Of a stretch of 39,551 bases of DNA, positions 15,627 through 22,713 are shown one piece after another (the first letter of the stretch is position 1; the number at the start of each line of letters is the position of its first letter). The translations under genes were made by a program, and so were the position numbers. The notes under the pieces are model-generated. The model saw only the letters and a list, made by a program, of their open reading frames with translations. It made no database searches and had not been told where the DNA came from. The stretch comes from Candidatus Microgenomates bacterium (GTDB taxonomy: Bacteria; Patescibacteriota; Microgenomatia; Levybacterales; UBA12049), in assembly GCA_025451195.1 (NCBI GenBank), contig JANWKV010000057.1:1-39551 (forward strand), in the 5' to 3' direction.

Positions 15627-16805
15627 CTACCTAGAATTTATCCATGAAGATTTTAGATCTTCAAACTTATCCTCCAAAATCGCTTCCCTTATTTGTTTTA
15701 CCAAATGAGTAAGAAAATAAACATTATGATAACTTGCCAGCCTATATGCCAAAATTTCATTAGCTTTAAATAAATGGTGTAAATATGCCCTACTGTAGTT
15801 AACGCATACTTTACAATCACAGCCTTTGGTTACAGGACCAGCATCTGTTTTATAAAAAGTTTTATTCAAATCCAGCCTGAATTTGTTTTTCCTATTCCCT
15901 TCCGGAGGGCTTGCAAATACTATTCCATAACGCCCAAACCTCGTTGGGATAACGCAGTCAAAACTGTCTATCCCTTGTGAAGTTATGTCAAAAATATCAT
16001 CTACCTCTCCAATGCCCAAAAGGTGTTTGAATTTTTCTTCCGGTAAATATGGCATAGTGTCCAGTAACGCCTTCCTCATTAAATCTTTGCTTTCTCCAAC
16101 TGCAACCCCCCCAATTGCTATAGCGTCTACGTCTTGACGGGAAACAAACTCTGCAGACTGTTTTCTTAAGTTTGCATATACGCCTCCCTGAACAATTCCC
16201 AAAAAAGCTTGTCCTTTTTTATTATTACTTTTGTGATACGAGATGCATCTTAATAACCAGTCATGGGTTCTTTCAACTGCCTTTCTAACATCTTCTTCAT
16301 TTGATGGGTATGCCGGGCACTGATCAAATGCCAAAATCAAATCCGCACCCAGTTTGTGCTGGATCTCTATAGATTTTTCTGGTGTAAACATATGCTTAGA
16401 TCCGTCTAAATGCGAGCGAAACTGTACTCCTTTACCTGTAATACCAACAAGACCCACTTCTTCCCCATCTTCAAGAGTGATTGTTTTTTGTCCAAGAGAA
16501 AACACCTGAAAACCACCACTATCTGTAATAGTTGGAGAGTTCCAACTCATAAATTTAGCTAGACCCCCTAATTTATCTATCACCTCTTCTCCGGGACGCA
16601 GATGTAAATGATATGTGTTACCAAATACTAACTGTGCACCAATTTCTTTTAATTCAAACGGGCTAAGCGTCTTAACCGTTGCCTGCGTACCAACAGGAGT
16701 AAAGGTTGGGGTGTTGATATCTCCATGTGCAGTTGTGAGCTTTCCCACACGTGCTTTAGTCTTTTTATCTTTATGAAGAATTTTGAAGAAAAAATTATTT
16801 GACAT
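15627..16805 (-). CDS. tgt: tRNA-guanine transglycosylase
   Basis: A 392-aa TIM-barrel enzyme of normal bacterial length. TPVGTQATVKTLSP, TDSGGFQVFSLG with an active-site Asp, FDQCPAYP, GGVAVGESK, the second catalytic region DCVIPTRFGR, and the zinc site CDCKVC followed by a downstream His are intact. It exchanges guanine-34 of GUN-anticodon tRNAs for a queuine precursor. No other queuosine-synthesis gene is in this window, but a YhhQ-type precursor transporter is encoded at 2249-2902, suggesting salvage. It is a single gene on the minus strand, followed by the trp promoter region. Confidence 0.97.
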   Translation of the reverse strand: MSNNFFFKILHKDKKTKARVGKLTTAHGDINTPTFTPVGTQATVKTLSPFELKEIGAQLVFGNTYHLHLRPGEEVIDKLGGLAKFMSWNSPTITDSGGFQVFSLGQKTITLEDGEEVGLVGITGKGVQFRSHLDGSKHMFTPEKSIEIQHKLGADLILAFDQCPAYPSNEEDVRKAVERTHDWLLRCISYHKSNNKKGQAFLGIVQGGVYANLRKQSAEFVSRQDVDAIAIGGVAVGESKDLMRKALLDTMPYLPEEKFKHLLGIGEVDDIFDITSQGIDSFDCVIPTRFGRYGIVFASPPEGNRKNKFRLDLNKTFYKTDAGPVTKGCDCKVCVNYSRAYLHHLFKANEILAYRLASYHNVYFLTHLVKQIREAILEDKFEDLKSSWINSR

Positions 16806-16851
16806 TTGTCATTGGATTATTTGTTTATAGGATTTTTGGGTTATTACTGAG

Positions 16852-16923
16852 TACCAGGGGTGGGATTCGGACCCACATCCATAGCCTTATGAAGACTCCG
16901 CTCCACCGTTGAGCTACCCTGGC
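16852..16923 (-). tRNA. tRNA-Met(CAU), probably elongator
   Basis: A 72-nt cloverleaf: acceptor GCCAGGG/CCCTGGT, D-arm GCTC...GAGC, anticodon loop TTCATAA, T-arm GTGGG TCCGAAT CCCAC, discriminator A, no encoded CCA. The CAU anticodon could also be tRNA-Ile2 modified by TilS, but a tRNA-Ile(UAU) at 28459 makes Ile2 unnecessary, so elongator Met is preferred. The end pair is G1-U72, not the C1-A72 of an initiator. Confidence 0.9.
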
Positions 16924-17040
16924 GTATTTATTTTGTCATTCTTTTATGTCTTGCTGAACTTGTTTGAGCATCTTCTTATTTCTAGAAGAAGATGCTTCAT
17001 TACATTAAGGATAACGAATTACTTGTTGCTATTGTATCAA

Positions 17041-17069
17041 TTGACCCTGAGCGTGGTCAATGTTATAAT
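17041..17069 (+). promoter_or_regulatory. Strong promoter of the split tRNA-like gene
   Basis: TTGACC at 17041-17046, a 17-bp spacer and consensus TATAAT at 17064-17069, putting the start a few bases before the tRNA acceptor. ATTGACC and GGTCAAT form a 7-bp inverted repeat spanning the -35 and spacer, a possible operator. Confidence 0.75.
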
Positions 17070-17078
17070 GTTTTTATG

Positions 17079-17339
17079 CGCGGGGTAGTGTACAGTGCAC
17101 GTGAGGCTTAACATAATGGGCCGTCTTGATAGTAATATTAAGAAAAGAATTCAGCTATATCGGTGAACCCCCATTTCTTTATGAAAGGGCAATACCGAGG
17201 GAAGACTCGCCAAGGCGAGAACCCGTAGAGACTACACGCTGAAGTCGCCTCAGGCGACAAGATATAGTCCGACACTCTGGGTAACTGGAGATTACAGATG
17301 CATAATCTCACAGGCTAGGCGCAACTCCTAGCCCCGCAA
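17079..17339 (+). tRNA. Split tRNA-like gene, anticodon CAU, interrupted by a group I intron
   Basis: Exon 1 (17079-17108) gives acceptor CGCGGGG, a D-stem GTGT/GCAC and the 5' anticodon stem TGAGG plus CT. Exon 2 (17301-17339) gives CATAA, TCTCA, a T-stem CTAGG/CCTAG and acceptor CCCCGCA with discriminator A. The acceptor has the C1-A72 mismatch typical of initiator tRNA. Departures: the D-loop is only ACAGT (no GG), the T-loop is CGCAACT (CG in place of TT), and the three initiator G-C pairs in the anticodon stem are missing. The exon total is 69 nt. It may be a degenerate or specialised tRNA; the 3' end doubles as the att site of the adjacent integrative element. Confidence 0.75.
17109..17300 (+). 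ncRNA. Group I self-splicing intron (192 nt, no ORF)
   Basis: Core elements are recognisable: a GTAGAGACTACACG R-type block, AAGATATAGTCC S-type block, P6-like CTCGCC/GGCGAG and P8-like GTCGCC/GGCGAC stems. The 5' splice site follows a U (exon GGCU pairs with intron GGCC, giving the U-G wobble of P1). The intron ends in G (omega-G), and exon 2 CAU can pair with intron AUG as P10. The position, between U33 and C34 of the anticodon loop, is a known site for bacterial tRNA group I introns. Confidence 0.9.
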
Positions 17340-19031
17340 CACGCTTGGAATTGAAGAGTAAATCTGCTTCATTTGGCCTACTGTAACAATCTCTTTATTA
17401 GGCGCAACTCTATTTAATTCATCATCTATGGCTTTTTTAATTTCTGCAAGAGGCTCTATGTACTTTGGACTGTCAAAACTTAATCTTTTATCTTGAAGTT
17501 TTGGGTGCAACCCTAAACCCATGAAAAAATCCCGCCTAATTTTTTTGTTCCCTTTTCTAAATTTATACTGCGCTAAGGTTGCAAAGGAAATTGTATCTAT
17601 AGTTTTTTCATTTGCTTCTTGTTGCTTCCCCTCATTCCCTTCAAAGTCTTTTTCTAGTGTTTTTAGTTCTTGTTCCAACGGCTGTTTTTGATTTTTATAC
17701 TCTTCATCGCTTAAAAGACTACCATCACTATTAGCAGGAGAAATTTTCAGTTGCAATAGGTTTTGAAGTCTTTGTTTTACTTCATTAAGAACGCGTTTCT
17801 TTGCTTCTATGGCGGCTTCTTGATAATCAACTTCTCTATTATCCATTAATTGTATTTGCTCTATTGCCCACTCAAGAAAAGAATCTGGTAAATCAATTTT
17901 ACCTAACTTTTCCAAAACCTGATCTTCAAGTTTATCCACCCTTAGACCTTTCTCAAAACAATTATGATTTTTCTTTTTCCCGCAACGGTAATACTCATAA
18001 TGTAAAACAGTTGGTTTTTCCATATCTGCAACAAGAGTGCCACAAGCAGTACATTTATTTTTATTGTTCTTGCTTAAGGAAAATTTTAATTTACATTTTT
18101 TACAAATAACTTGCCATTTCTCTTCTGCTATTACTCCTGAATCACAAATCCCGCACCTCATAAGAGAAGAATAAGCAAATTCATGGTTTTTTAATTTATA
18201 TTGACTTCTTCTTCCAAGCTTAATTTGGATTTCATCAAAAACTTCTGGATCAACTGCTTTTTCATGTTTACCCTCAAACCATTGACCGCTATATTCAAAT
18301 TTCCCTGCATAAAATGGATTTGTTAATACCCAATAAATCATTCCTATTGTTAGGGGTTTACCACCAAGTCTCTTCTTTTGCCTTGTGCGGTAGTGCCATT
18401 CGTCTTTAGCAAGTCTATGTATCTCTACAACAGGAATTCCCTCATAAAATAACTCAAACACCCTTTTAATAAATGTAAAGCGTTCTGGATCGATTAAAAT
18501 ACGTCTAAAACCACTTTCTGTAGCTCTATCGTTGAGATACCCTTCTGGAGCAACACCTGGCCTCCATCCATCTCGTAACTTCTTTTCCAGTCCTCTTTTT
18601 ACAGCAATACTTTTATCATCAGAATCCTTTTTAGAATTGGCAAACTCAAGAGTTAATAGCCATTTATCTTCAGGACTGTCGCGGTAAATTCTAAAAGGGG
18701 TTCTAATTTCTAAAAGTTTCTTCCTGTCCATAAGATCAATTACGCGGCCGCCATCTGTCATGTTTCTACAAATCCTATTAGGATGCCATGTTAAAATTGC
18801 ATTTGCCTCTCCTTTTTCAATTCTTTCAAGCATTTGGTTAAATATTTCTCTTCCCTGAGTGTGTGCTGACTTAGACTCCTCAAAGTCTGCAATTGCTTTT
18901 ATTTTGTGTCGTGCTTCCATTCCATCCAATACATAAGCCTGCTCCTCTAAAGAAGCCGCCTGTCTTTCTTTGTTGTCCTCTGAGCTTTTCCTTCTATATC
19001 TAAAATAACGTAGAGTATTTTCTGTATCCAT
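17328..19031 (-). CDS. Large serine recombinase
   Basis: A protein of about 567 aa from the ATG at 19031 (the track's TTG at 19064 would add 11 residues). The resolvase domain starts with LRYFRYRRKSSEDN, where the Ser of the RKSS motif is the nucleophile, and continues with ERIEKGEANAILTWHPNRICRN. The recombinase domain (PEGYLND, FELFYEG, WVLTNPFYAGKFEYSG) is followed by a zinc ribbon with several CxxC pairs (CGIC, CKKC, CTAC) and a C-terminal coiled coil. Family members catalyse unidirectional integration between attP and attB. The last codons overlap the T-arm and acceptor of the split tRNA, so the gene abuts the att site. Two small genes precede it in the same direction. Confidence 0.9.
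   Translation of the reverse strand: MDTENTLRYFRYRRKSSEDNKERQAASLEEQAYVLDGMEARHKIKAIADFEESKSAHTQGREIFNQMLERIEKGEANAILTWHPNRICRNMTDGGRVIDLMDRKKLLEIRTPFRIYRDSPEDKWLLTLEFANSKKDSDDKSIAVKRGLEKKLRDGWRPGVAPEGYLNDRATESGFRRILIDPERFTFIKRVFELFYEGIPVVEIHRLAKDEWHYRTRQKKRLGGKPLTIGMIYWVLTNPFYAGKFEYSGQWFEGKHEKAVDPEVFDEIQIKLGRRSQYKLKNHEFAYSSLMRCGICDSGVIAEEKWQVICKKCKLKFSLSKNNKNKCTACGTLVADMEKPTVLHYEYYRCGKKKNHNCFEKGLRVDKLEDQVLEKLGKIDLPDSFLEWAIEQIQLMDNREVDYQEAAIEAKKRVLNEVKQRLQNLLQLKISPANSDGSLLSDEEYKNQKQPLEQELKTLEKDFEGNEGKQQEANEKTIDTISFATLAQYKFRKGNKKIRRDFFMGLGLHPKLQDKRLSFDSPKYIEPLAEIKKAIDDELNRVAPNKEIVTVGQMKQIYSSIPSVLRG
17332..17342. repeat. attL-like direct repeat
   Basis: CCCCGCAACAC, forming the 3' acceptor strand of the split tRNA; identical to 24488-24498. 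Confidence 0.6.
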
Positions 19032-19040
19032 AAATTCAAT

Positions 19041-19126
19041 AATGGCCGTCTTAGTTGTACTCAACCCAATTGCTTGAATTGTCTAAGACAGCCATTAAAA
19101 ATAGCAATTGGTAAAAGTTGAGTACA
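19041..19126. repeat. Interlocked inverted repeats at the recombinase start
   Basis: Three arms precede and three follow: AATGGCCGTCTTAG pairs with CTAAGACAGCCATT, TTGTACTCAAC with GTTGAGTACA, and CCAATTGCT with AGCAATTGG. The first pair crosses the other two, so they cannot all be nested. It covers the recombinase start and could be an operator or a recombination site. Confidence 0.55.
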
Positions 19127-19132
19127 CCTTAA

Positions 19133-19312
19133 TTATTTACTTTCTTTTGGCTTTTTGTCAAATCGTTTTGGCAAATTTTTCCCATAAACTGTTTTTACTA
19201 ATACAATTAAACGTGTCCCAAATTCAACTGCTTGTTGATTTGTAAGTGTTATTCCATAGTTTTTAAAATAAAGATTTTTAAATTGCTTAACTGCCTCTTC
19301 TTCTAGTTGCAT
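19133..19312 (-). CDS. Small recombinase-associated protein, 59 aa (below the ORF-track cut-off)
   Basis: An ATG at 19312 opens a 59-codon frame beginning MQLEEEAVKQFKNLYFKNYG and ending KPKESK. It has a helical YxxxYG-ITLT-QQAVEFGTRLIVLVKTVYG pattern. I recall similar short proteins next to serine recombinases in Patescibacteria, but no function is established. It starts 2 bases after the upstream gene's stop and lies about 100 bases before the recombinase start, so the three form one operon. Confidence 0.7.
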   Translation of the reverse strand: MQLEEEAVKQFKNLYFKNYGITLTNQQAVEFGTRLIVLVKTVYGKNLPKRFDKKPKESK

Positions 19313-19313
19313 A

Positions 19314-19475
19314 TTATTGCATGTTTTCTTTTGCTACCTCGTCTGCAATTAACCCCTCTACAAGTGTTTTAATGGTCATAGATCGCTTTGCAGCTAGTAT
19401 CCTGATCATTTGATGGTATCCAATATCAATAACTATCTGTTTTGTCTTTTTTTCCTCGATTTCTCGATTTCTCAT
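19314..19475 (-). CDS. Small ribbon-helix-helix-like protein, 53 aa (below the ORF-track cut-off)
   Basis: A 53-codon frame from ATG at 19475, preceded by a strong ribosome-binding site (AGGGAGGAAGGA). The sequence TKQIVIDIGYHQMIRILAAK followed by RSMTIKTLVEGLIADEVAKE has the strand-helix-helix layout of CopG/Arc-type DNA-binding proteins. It is the first gene of the recombinase operon and may regulate it or act as an excision-directionality factor; that role is inference. Confidence 0.7.
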   Translation of the reverse strand: MRNREIEEKKTKQIVIDIGYHQMIRILAAKRSMTIKTLVEGLIADEVAKENMQ

Positions 19476-19722
19476 TTGATTGTCCTTCCTCCCTATAACT
19501 CTTAATATTCTCCAAGTACCTCCTATACCTAACCTCTTCTTAGATGAATAGCCGTGTATACTCCGCGTTAAGTTGTTGCAATTTAAGAAGTAGTCGCGGC
19601 TTGATTACCGCCCATGTACTTTCTTGCTTACTGTGTTGTTCTCGGGTCGGGAAGTCTACGTTTCAACCCTCCACAGATGCGGTAGACGAGTTGCAGTTAC
19701 CAACCTGCTGCTCTATCCCATT

Positions 19723-19783
19723 AAAAAATACCTCACTCGTTTGTGGCTAGGCGGGAAGACCTAGCAACAAACCAATGAGGTAT
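19723..19783 (-). terminator. Intrinsic terminator, long stem
   Basis: Minus strand ATACCTCA..GGTTTGT.GCTAGG pairs with CCTAGC.ACAAAC..TGAGGTAT, followed by a run of T. It should stop transcripts arriving from the gene cluster upstream on the minus strand. Confidence 0.8.
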
Positions 19784-19811
19784 GAGTTGATATTCTTCCC
19801 GATTTTGCCAC

Positions 19812-19832
19812 AAAAAAAACGCCCTAAGGCGT
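19812..19832 (-). terminator. Intrinsic terminator
   Basis: Minus strand ACGCC-TTAG-GGCGT hairpin followed by at least eight T, about 80 bases after the stop of the small CxCG protein gene. Confidence 0.85.
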
Positions 19833-19909
19833 CTCTTGATCGCTAATGCCAGCTTGTTTCTTGCTGGTTCTGCACTTATCACTAAGTGTATTGTTACTTT
19901 ACCAAAGCA

Positions 19910-20158
19910 TTATTGTCTTGTCAAATCTAATTGTGAAGTGCCTTGATTTTTCGATAATTCTGTTTTATAACCACAGGGACAACCAATAGAAAAACACTGA
20001 CCAAATTGCCCATATAAAATTGTTGTGCCAATTGGTAGTCCTTTACCATTAAATCTCTTTATGTAAGTTATTGTACCTGAGGAATCAATACTCCCTAAAA
20101 CTTGTTGTTGCATGTGCACTAAATTATTTGGGCAAGTTATAAGAGTTCCTTCATTCAT
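19910..20158 (-). CDS. Hypothetical small protein with CxCG motif
   Basis: The likely start is the ATG at 20158 (Met19 of the track ORF), which overlaps the stop of the upstream terminase-like gene by 8 bases; this gives 82 aa. A Cys near the N-terminus (TLITCPNN) and a GCPCGYK cluster suggest a small metal-binding or zinc-ribbon-like fold. I do not recognise the family. Its coupling to the terminase-like gene suggests joint expression. Confidence 0.6.
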   Translation of the reverse strand: MNEGTLITCPNNLVHMQQQVLGSIDSSGTITYIKRFNGKGLPIGTTILYGQFGQCFSIGCPCGYKTELSKNQGTSQLDLTRQ

Positions 20159-20717
20159 ATTTTTTTTCTTCAACAATTTCAATTTTAAGTATATCATCTT
20201 TTTCGCCTGCAATTATATTTTTTTGTGCCTCAATCATCCCATGATGCCATCTTAAGAGTGAAAGAGCACCAGTAGGATTAAATTTACCTAATACCCGCTG
20301 TTGCAATCTCAGTTTTTGTAATGTTTTTAATTTACTAATATAAGCGGAAAATTCTGGATGCTCAAGCTCATTTGTTTCTAAAGTTTTTTTCTTTGCCCAA
20401 ATTGACAATGTCTCATCATCAAAATCAAGCATAAGGGCTAATTCTTCAAAAAATGGCATGCGCATTTTTGTAAAACAATCTTCAAAATATTTTTGCGTTT
20501 TGGAAATTATTTCTTTTTGTCTTTGGCACAATAGGCATGGTCTACCAGCAGTCCCATTTTTATTTGTATCCTGTGCAACTCCTTGAGTAATTTGCCCTTT
20601 TTCATCTCGTAGGATGCCCTGTGGCGAAATTTTTAATTCTTTCTCGACCATTATTTCATCTGGAACCTCAACGGAGAGCATTTGATCAACAATGGGGACA
20701 CTTTGGGTAGAATCCAT
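20151..20717 (-). CDS. Terminase small subunit-like (phage DNA-packaging) protein
   Basis: The track's TTG start precedes an ATG at 20717, preferred here (188 aa). The C-terminal half shows EFSAYISKLKTLQKLRLQQR, LGKFNPTGALSLLRWHHGM and EAQKNIIAGEKDD, the layout of phage small terminase/DNA-packaging proteins, with an HTH-like segment around ELALMLDFDDETLSIWAKKK. Family members recognise viral DNA and load the large terminase. No large terminase, portal or capsid gene is nearby, so this may be a satellite-like or domesticated gene. An N-terminal CLLCQRQK motif is additional. Confidence 0.65.
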   Translation of the reverse strand: MDSTQSVPIVDQMLSVEVPDEIMVEKELKISPQGILRDEKGQITQGVAQDTNKNGTAGRPCLLCQRQKEIISKTQKYFEDCFTKMRMPFFEELALMLDFDDETLSIWAKKKTLETNELEHPEFSAYISKLKTLQKLRLQQRVLGKFNPTGALSLLRWHHGMIEAQKNIIAGEKDDILKIEIVEEKKYE

Positions 20718-20752
20718 AACAGGTATACTATACAACAAATTCTAATGATATT

Positions 20753-21202
20753 TTAGTAAGCTGCGGTAGGGGTATTTGCAGTACCATATGTTTGACTACA
20801 GTAAGTTCCCTCGCTCATTACATCTTGTGGTGTAACATTGTTATTTGTCCAACTTTTAAATTGTTCCTCTGTATAATGGCTAAAAATATAGTCGCCAATA
20901 CATTTACATTCTGCATAAGTTGCGTTGTGATTAACACAATTATTTATTGAGGAATCTTCACTCCAAGGATCAACAGTTGGGCTTACAAAATAATCCCCAC
21001 TGCTTACTTGAGAAGGATATGATTGTGCTGGAATTGTGTTAGAATAATTTTGTGCATTACTTTGGTGAGAAGTGTAAATTAGTACGATTATAATAATTAC
21101 TACAAATCCAACTCCAAGAAGCATTAAAAAAGGTAAGATAAGTTGAGGGTAATAAAAGAAAAATATTAGTAACAATATCCCAATAAATAATCCAAAAGTC
21201 AT
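20753..21202 (-). CDS. Small membrane protein with Cys-rich external domain
   Basis: The start is taken at the ATG at 21202 (Met10 of the track ORF), 5 bases after the stop of the previous gene, giving 149 aa. The first ~50 residues are strongly hydrophobic (one or two membrane segments), followed by a Ser/Pro/Gln-rich linker and a domain with Cys in NNCVNHNATYAECKCIGDYI and TYCSQTYG. I do not recognise the family. It is the last of three membrane-anchored genes in a row. Confidence 0.6.
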   Translation of the reverse strand: MTFGLFIGILLLIFFFYYPQLILPFLMLLGVGFVVIIIIVLIYTSHQSNAQNYSNTIPAQSYPSQVSSGDYFVSPTVDPWSEDSSINNCVNHNATYAECKCIGDYIFSHYTEEQFKSWTNNNVTPQDVMSEGTYCSQTYGTANTPTAAY

Positions 21203-21207
21203 ATTAA

Positions 21208-21600
21208 TTACTTGTAAAGCGATACACAAAGATTTTGAGCATCGGTTTGTTGTTTTTCTAATAATCCAATTTCATCAGCAGAAAGATGACATTGTAGATT
21301 TTTAATTTGGTCATCTGAATAGCCTAACTGTTTGCATTCTGCTTCACCAGTTTGCTGATAATCTTGGTGTGCCTGATTTAAGCAATCTGTTAACTTTTGT
21401 GAATTGGTTGTCTCTCTATAAATAACAACAGGAGTAGGGGTTAACGTCGGAATAGTAGTTGGCGTGGCTAGAGCTATAGTAGGAGTAACTTTTGCTGAAG
21501 CGAGTAACCTATCTTTATTAGGTAGGTAGACTACAAAATAATATCCAATTGCAAGCGCAACAATTAAACAAGAGATTGCAATTATTTTTTGGTTATTCAT
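21208..21600 (-). CDS. Small membrane-anchored protein with Thr/Pro linker
   Basis: 130 aa: one N-terminal membrane segment (IIAISCLIVALAIGYYFVVY), a Thr/Pro-rich linker, and a C-terminal helical domain with three Cys (LTDCLNQAHQDY, EAECKQLGYS, LQCHLSADE) plus a last Cys near the end. No family recognised. Neighbours share the anchor-linker-Cys layout. Confidence 0.6.
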   Translation of the reverse strand: MNNQKIIAISCLIVALAIGYYFVVYLPNKDRLLASAKVTPTIALATPTTIPTLTPTPVVIYRETTNSQKLTDCLNQAHQDYQQTGEAECKQLGYSDDQIKNLQCHLSADEIGLLEKQQTDAQNLCVSLYK

Positions 21601-21608
21601 ATAGCATC

Positions 21609-21935
21609 TTAATTACAAACATTTTGGCAAACTTGATGACAATTACTAGGTGTTGGAGTACTTGTTGGTTGTGGACTGTTTTGGGAGGTTTGAGGAGTAT
21701 TTGTAGGAGTAATTATATTAGTGTTAGATTGCAACTGGGTAGGTGAAGTCACAGGATTAACCTGCACATTTTGCTCAGATGTTATTGGCTTTGTGTTCAA
21801 TTGGGTTGGAGTAATGCCTACTAAACTGGTATCTGCTTTGCTAAAAAGAGTAGGCTTAGCAATTAACAATATAAAAACTAAGACAGCGGAAGTAATGGCG
21901 GAAATAAAAACAAGTTTCTTATTAAAAAACCGCAT
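21609..21935 (-). CDS. Small membrane-anchored Ser/Thr/Pro-rich protein
   Basis: 108 aa with an N-terminal membrane segment (LVFISAITSAVLVFILLIA), a long Thr/Pro/Gln-rich region and a short C-terminal CHQVCQNVC cluster. No family recognised. It is the first gene of the three-gene membrane cluster and is transcribed away from the XRE regulator. Confidence 0.55.
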   Translation of the reverse strand: MRFFNKKLVFISAITSAVLVFILLIAKPTLFSKADTSLVGITPTQLNTKPITSEQNVQVNPVTSPTQLQSNTNIITPTNTPQTSQNSPQPTSTPTPSNCHQVCQNVCN

Positions 21936-22027
21936 ATAGCGGGCAGCAACGAGATTTTAACATAATAAAAAAAAGATAGCAAGCAGAATACGAGGCTAAA
22001 TAGAAACATACAGTGGGTTTATAGTAA

Positions 22028-22044
22028 GGTAACTAATTGTTACC
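22028..22044. promoter_or_regulatory. Palindromic operator candidate before the XRE gene
   Basis: GGTAAC-TAATT-GTTACC, a perfect 6-bp inverted repeat with a 5-bp centre, 10 bases before the GTG start of the XRE regulator and in the divergent spacer. Spacing and symmetry suit a dimeric HTH repressor. Confidence 0.5.
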
Positions 22045-22053
22045 CTTTTTGGT

Positions 22054-22266
22054 GTGGCTACCAAAAATGATAAAGAGCTAGGAAATAGAATACAAAAATT
22101 GAGGAAAAAAACAGGATTAAAACAACATGAGCTTGCAGAAAAAGTAGGAGTAAGTGCAAAATATATACAGTATATAGAAGCAGGAACTCGGCAACCCTCC
22201 CTAAAAACACTTTATAAAATTGCAATTGCTCTAGGTGTAAAAGTAAAAGACATTTTCCCCTTTTAA
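22054..22266 (+). CDS. XRE-family helix-turn-helix regulator
   Basis: A 70-aa single-domain protein starting with GTG. ELGNRIQKLRKKTGLKQHELAEKVGV followed by SAKYIQYIEAGTRQPSLKTL is a complete Cro/CI-type HTH. It sits between the divergent membrane-protein cluster and the non-coding RNA block and has a palindrome directly upstream, so it probably represses itself and perhaps the divergent cluster. Confidence 0.88.
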   Translation: MATKNDKELGNRIQKLRKKTGLKQHELAEKVGVSAKYIQYIEAGTRQPSLKTLYKIAIALGVKVKDIFPF

Positions 22267-22408
22267 TTAATATTGCAAGTGATACCGTTAGATATACTTT
22301 GATAGTTAGTGGGAATTTGAGGCTATTTTGCTCCTAAACGGATTGCCCTAAAAGGATATTGAAATTTGACAAAATCAGTAAAATTCTGATTAAAATAACT
22401 TTGGGGAG

Positions 22409-22440
22409 GTTTTTAGTTTCTTTAAAAAGAAACTAAAAAC
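22409..22440. terminator. Perfect palindrome, possible bidirectional terminator
   Basis: GTTTTTAGTTTCTTT-AA-AAAGAAACTAAAAAC, 15-bp perfect arms about 140 bases after the XRE gene. The stem is A/T-rich, so termination is uncertain. Confidence 0.4.
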
Positions 22441-22506
22441 TAATAAATTGAAGCTAAACTGCCCGATTAGCTTGACAAATGGCTCTGGAACTGTTAAATA
22501 TAATAA

Positions 22507-22542
22507 TCCATCGATAAGCTAATGCTTCTCGGCGGATTTTTT
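22507..22542 (+). terminator. Terminator-like hairpin
   Basis: TCCatCGAtAAGC-TAAT-GCTTcTCGgcGGA followed by TTTTTT on the plus strand; it could end XRE transcripts. Confidence 0.5.
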
Positions 22543-22585
22543 GTACTTTAAAATCGTAAACCAATTTAATAAAAGTAAACAAACG

Positions 22586-22677
22586 CAGTGGGTAGGAGAT
22601 TCGAACTCCTATCATGAAGAGCTAAGTTGCTCTAATCCTTTCCAGGGATTTCGCTTTTCCATTTAAGCTAACCCACT
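22586..22677 (-). tRNA. tRNA-Ser(GGA)
   Basis: A 92-nt class II tRNA: acceptor AGTGGGT/ACCCACT, anticodon loop CTGGAAA (GGA), long variable arm AGAGCAAC.TAGCTCT, T-arm AGGAG TTCGAAT CTCCT, discriminator G as expected for Ser. CCA is not encoded. D-loop and T-loop are canonical. It lies inside the putative integrative element, about 35 bases downstream of the structured RNA, probably on the same transcript. Confidence 0.93.
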
Positions 22678-22713
22678 GATGTTTACTTGATAATCTTGAT
22701 TTACGATTTCGGA

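Larger units (their letters stand above)
19476..19909. other. Non-coding spacer with two minus-strand terminators
   Basis: No supported ORF. It contains two intrinsic terminators (see separate entries), a CCAGC/GCTGG hairpin near 19850-19870, and a segment at about 19600-19720 with GTCTAC/GTAGAC arms and a tRNA-D-arm-like GCAG CAGGTTGGTAA CTGC on the minus strand. It separates the terminase-like gene cluster from the recombinase operon. Confidence 0.6.
22267..22585. other. Non-coding spacer
   Basis: No supported gene. It holds a perfect 15-bp-arm palindrome (22409-22440) and a terminator-like hairpin (22507-22542) preceded by a TTGACA-17-TAAATA promoter-like pair (22472-22500). Confidence 0.6.

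Noticed and set aside
16852-16923. tRNA-Ile2 (CAU read as AUA)
   Set aside because: A tRNA-Ile(UAU) is present in the window and the sequence is compatible with elongator Met, so Met is preferred though not proven.
22472-22542. Tiny RNA gene from the TTGACA-17-TAAATA pair to the hairpin plus T6
   Set aside because: The predicted start lies at the hairpin itself, leaving no transcript body; more likely a terminator with a chance promoter match.
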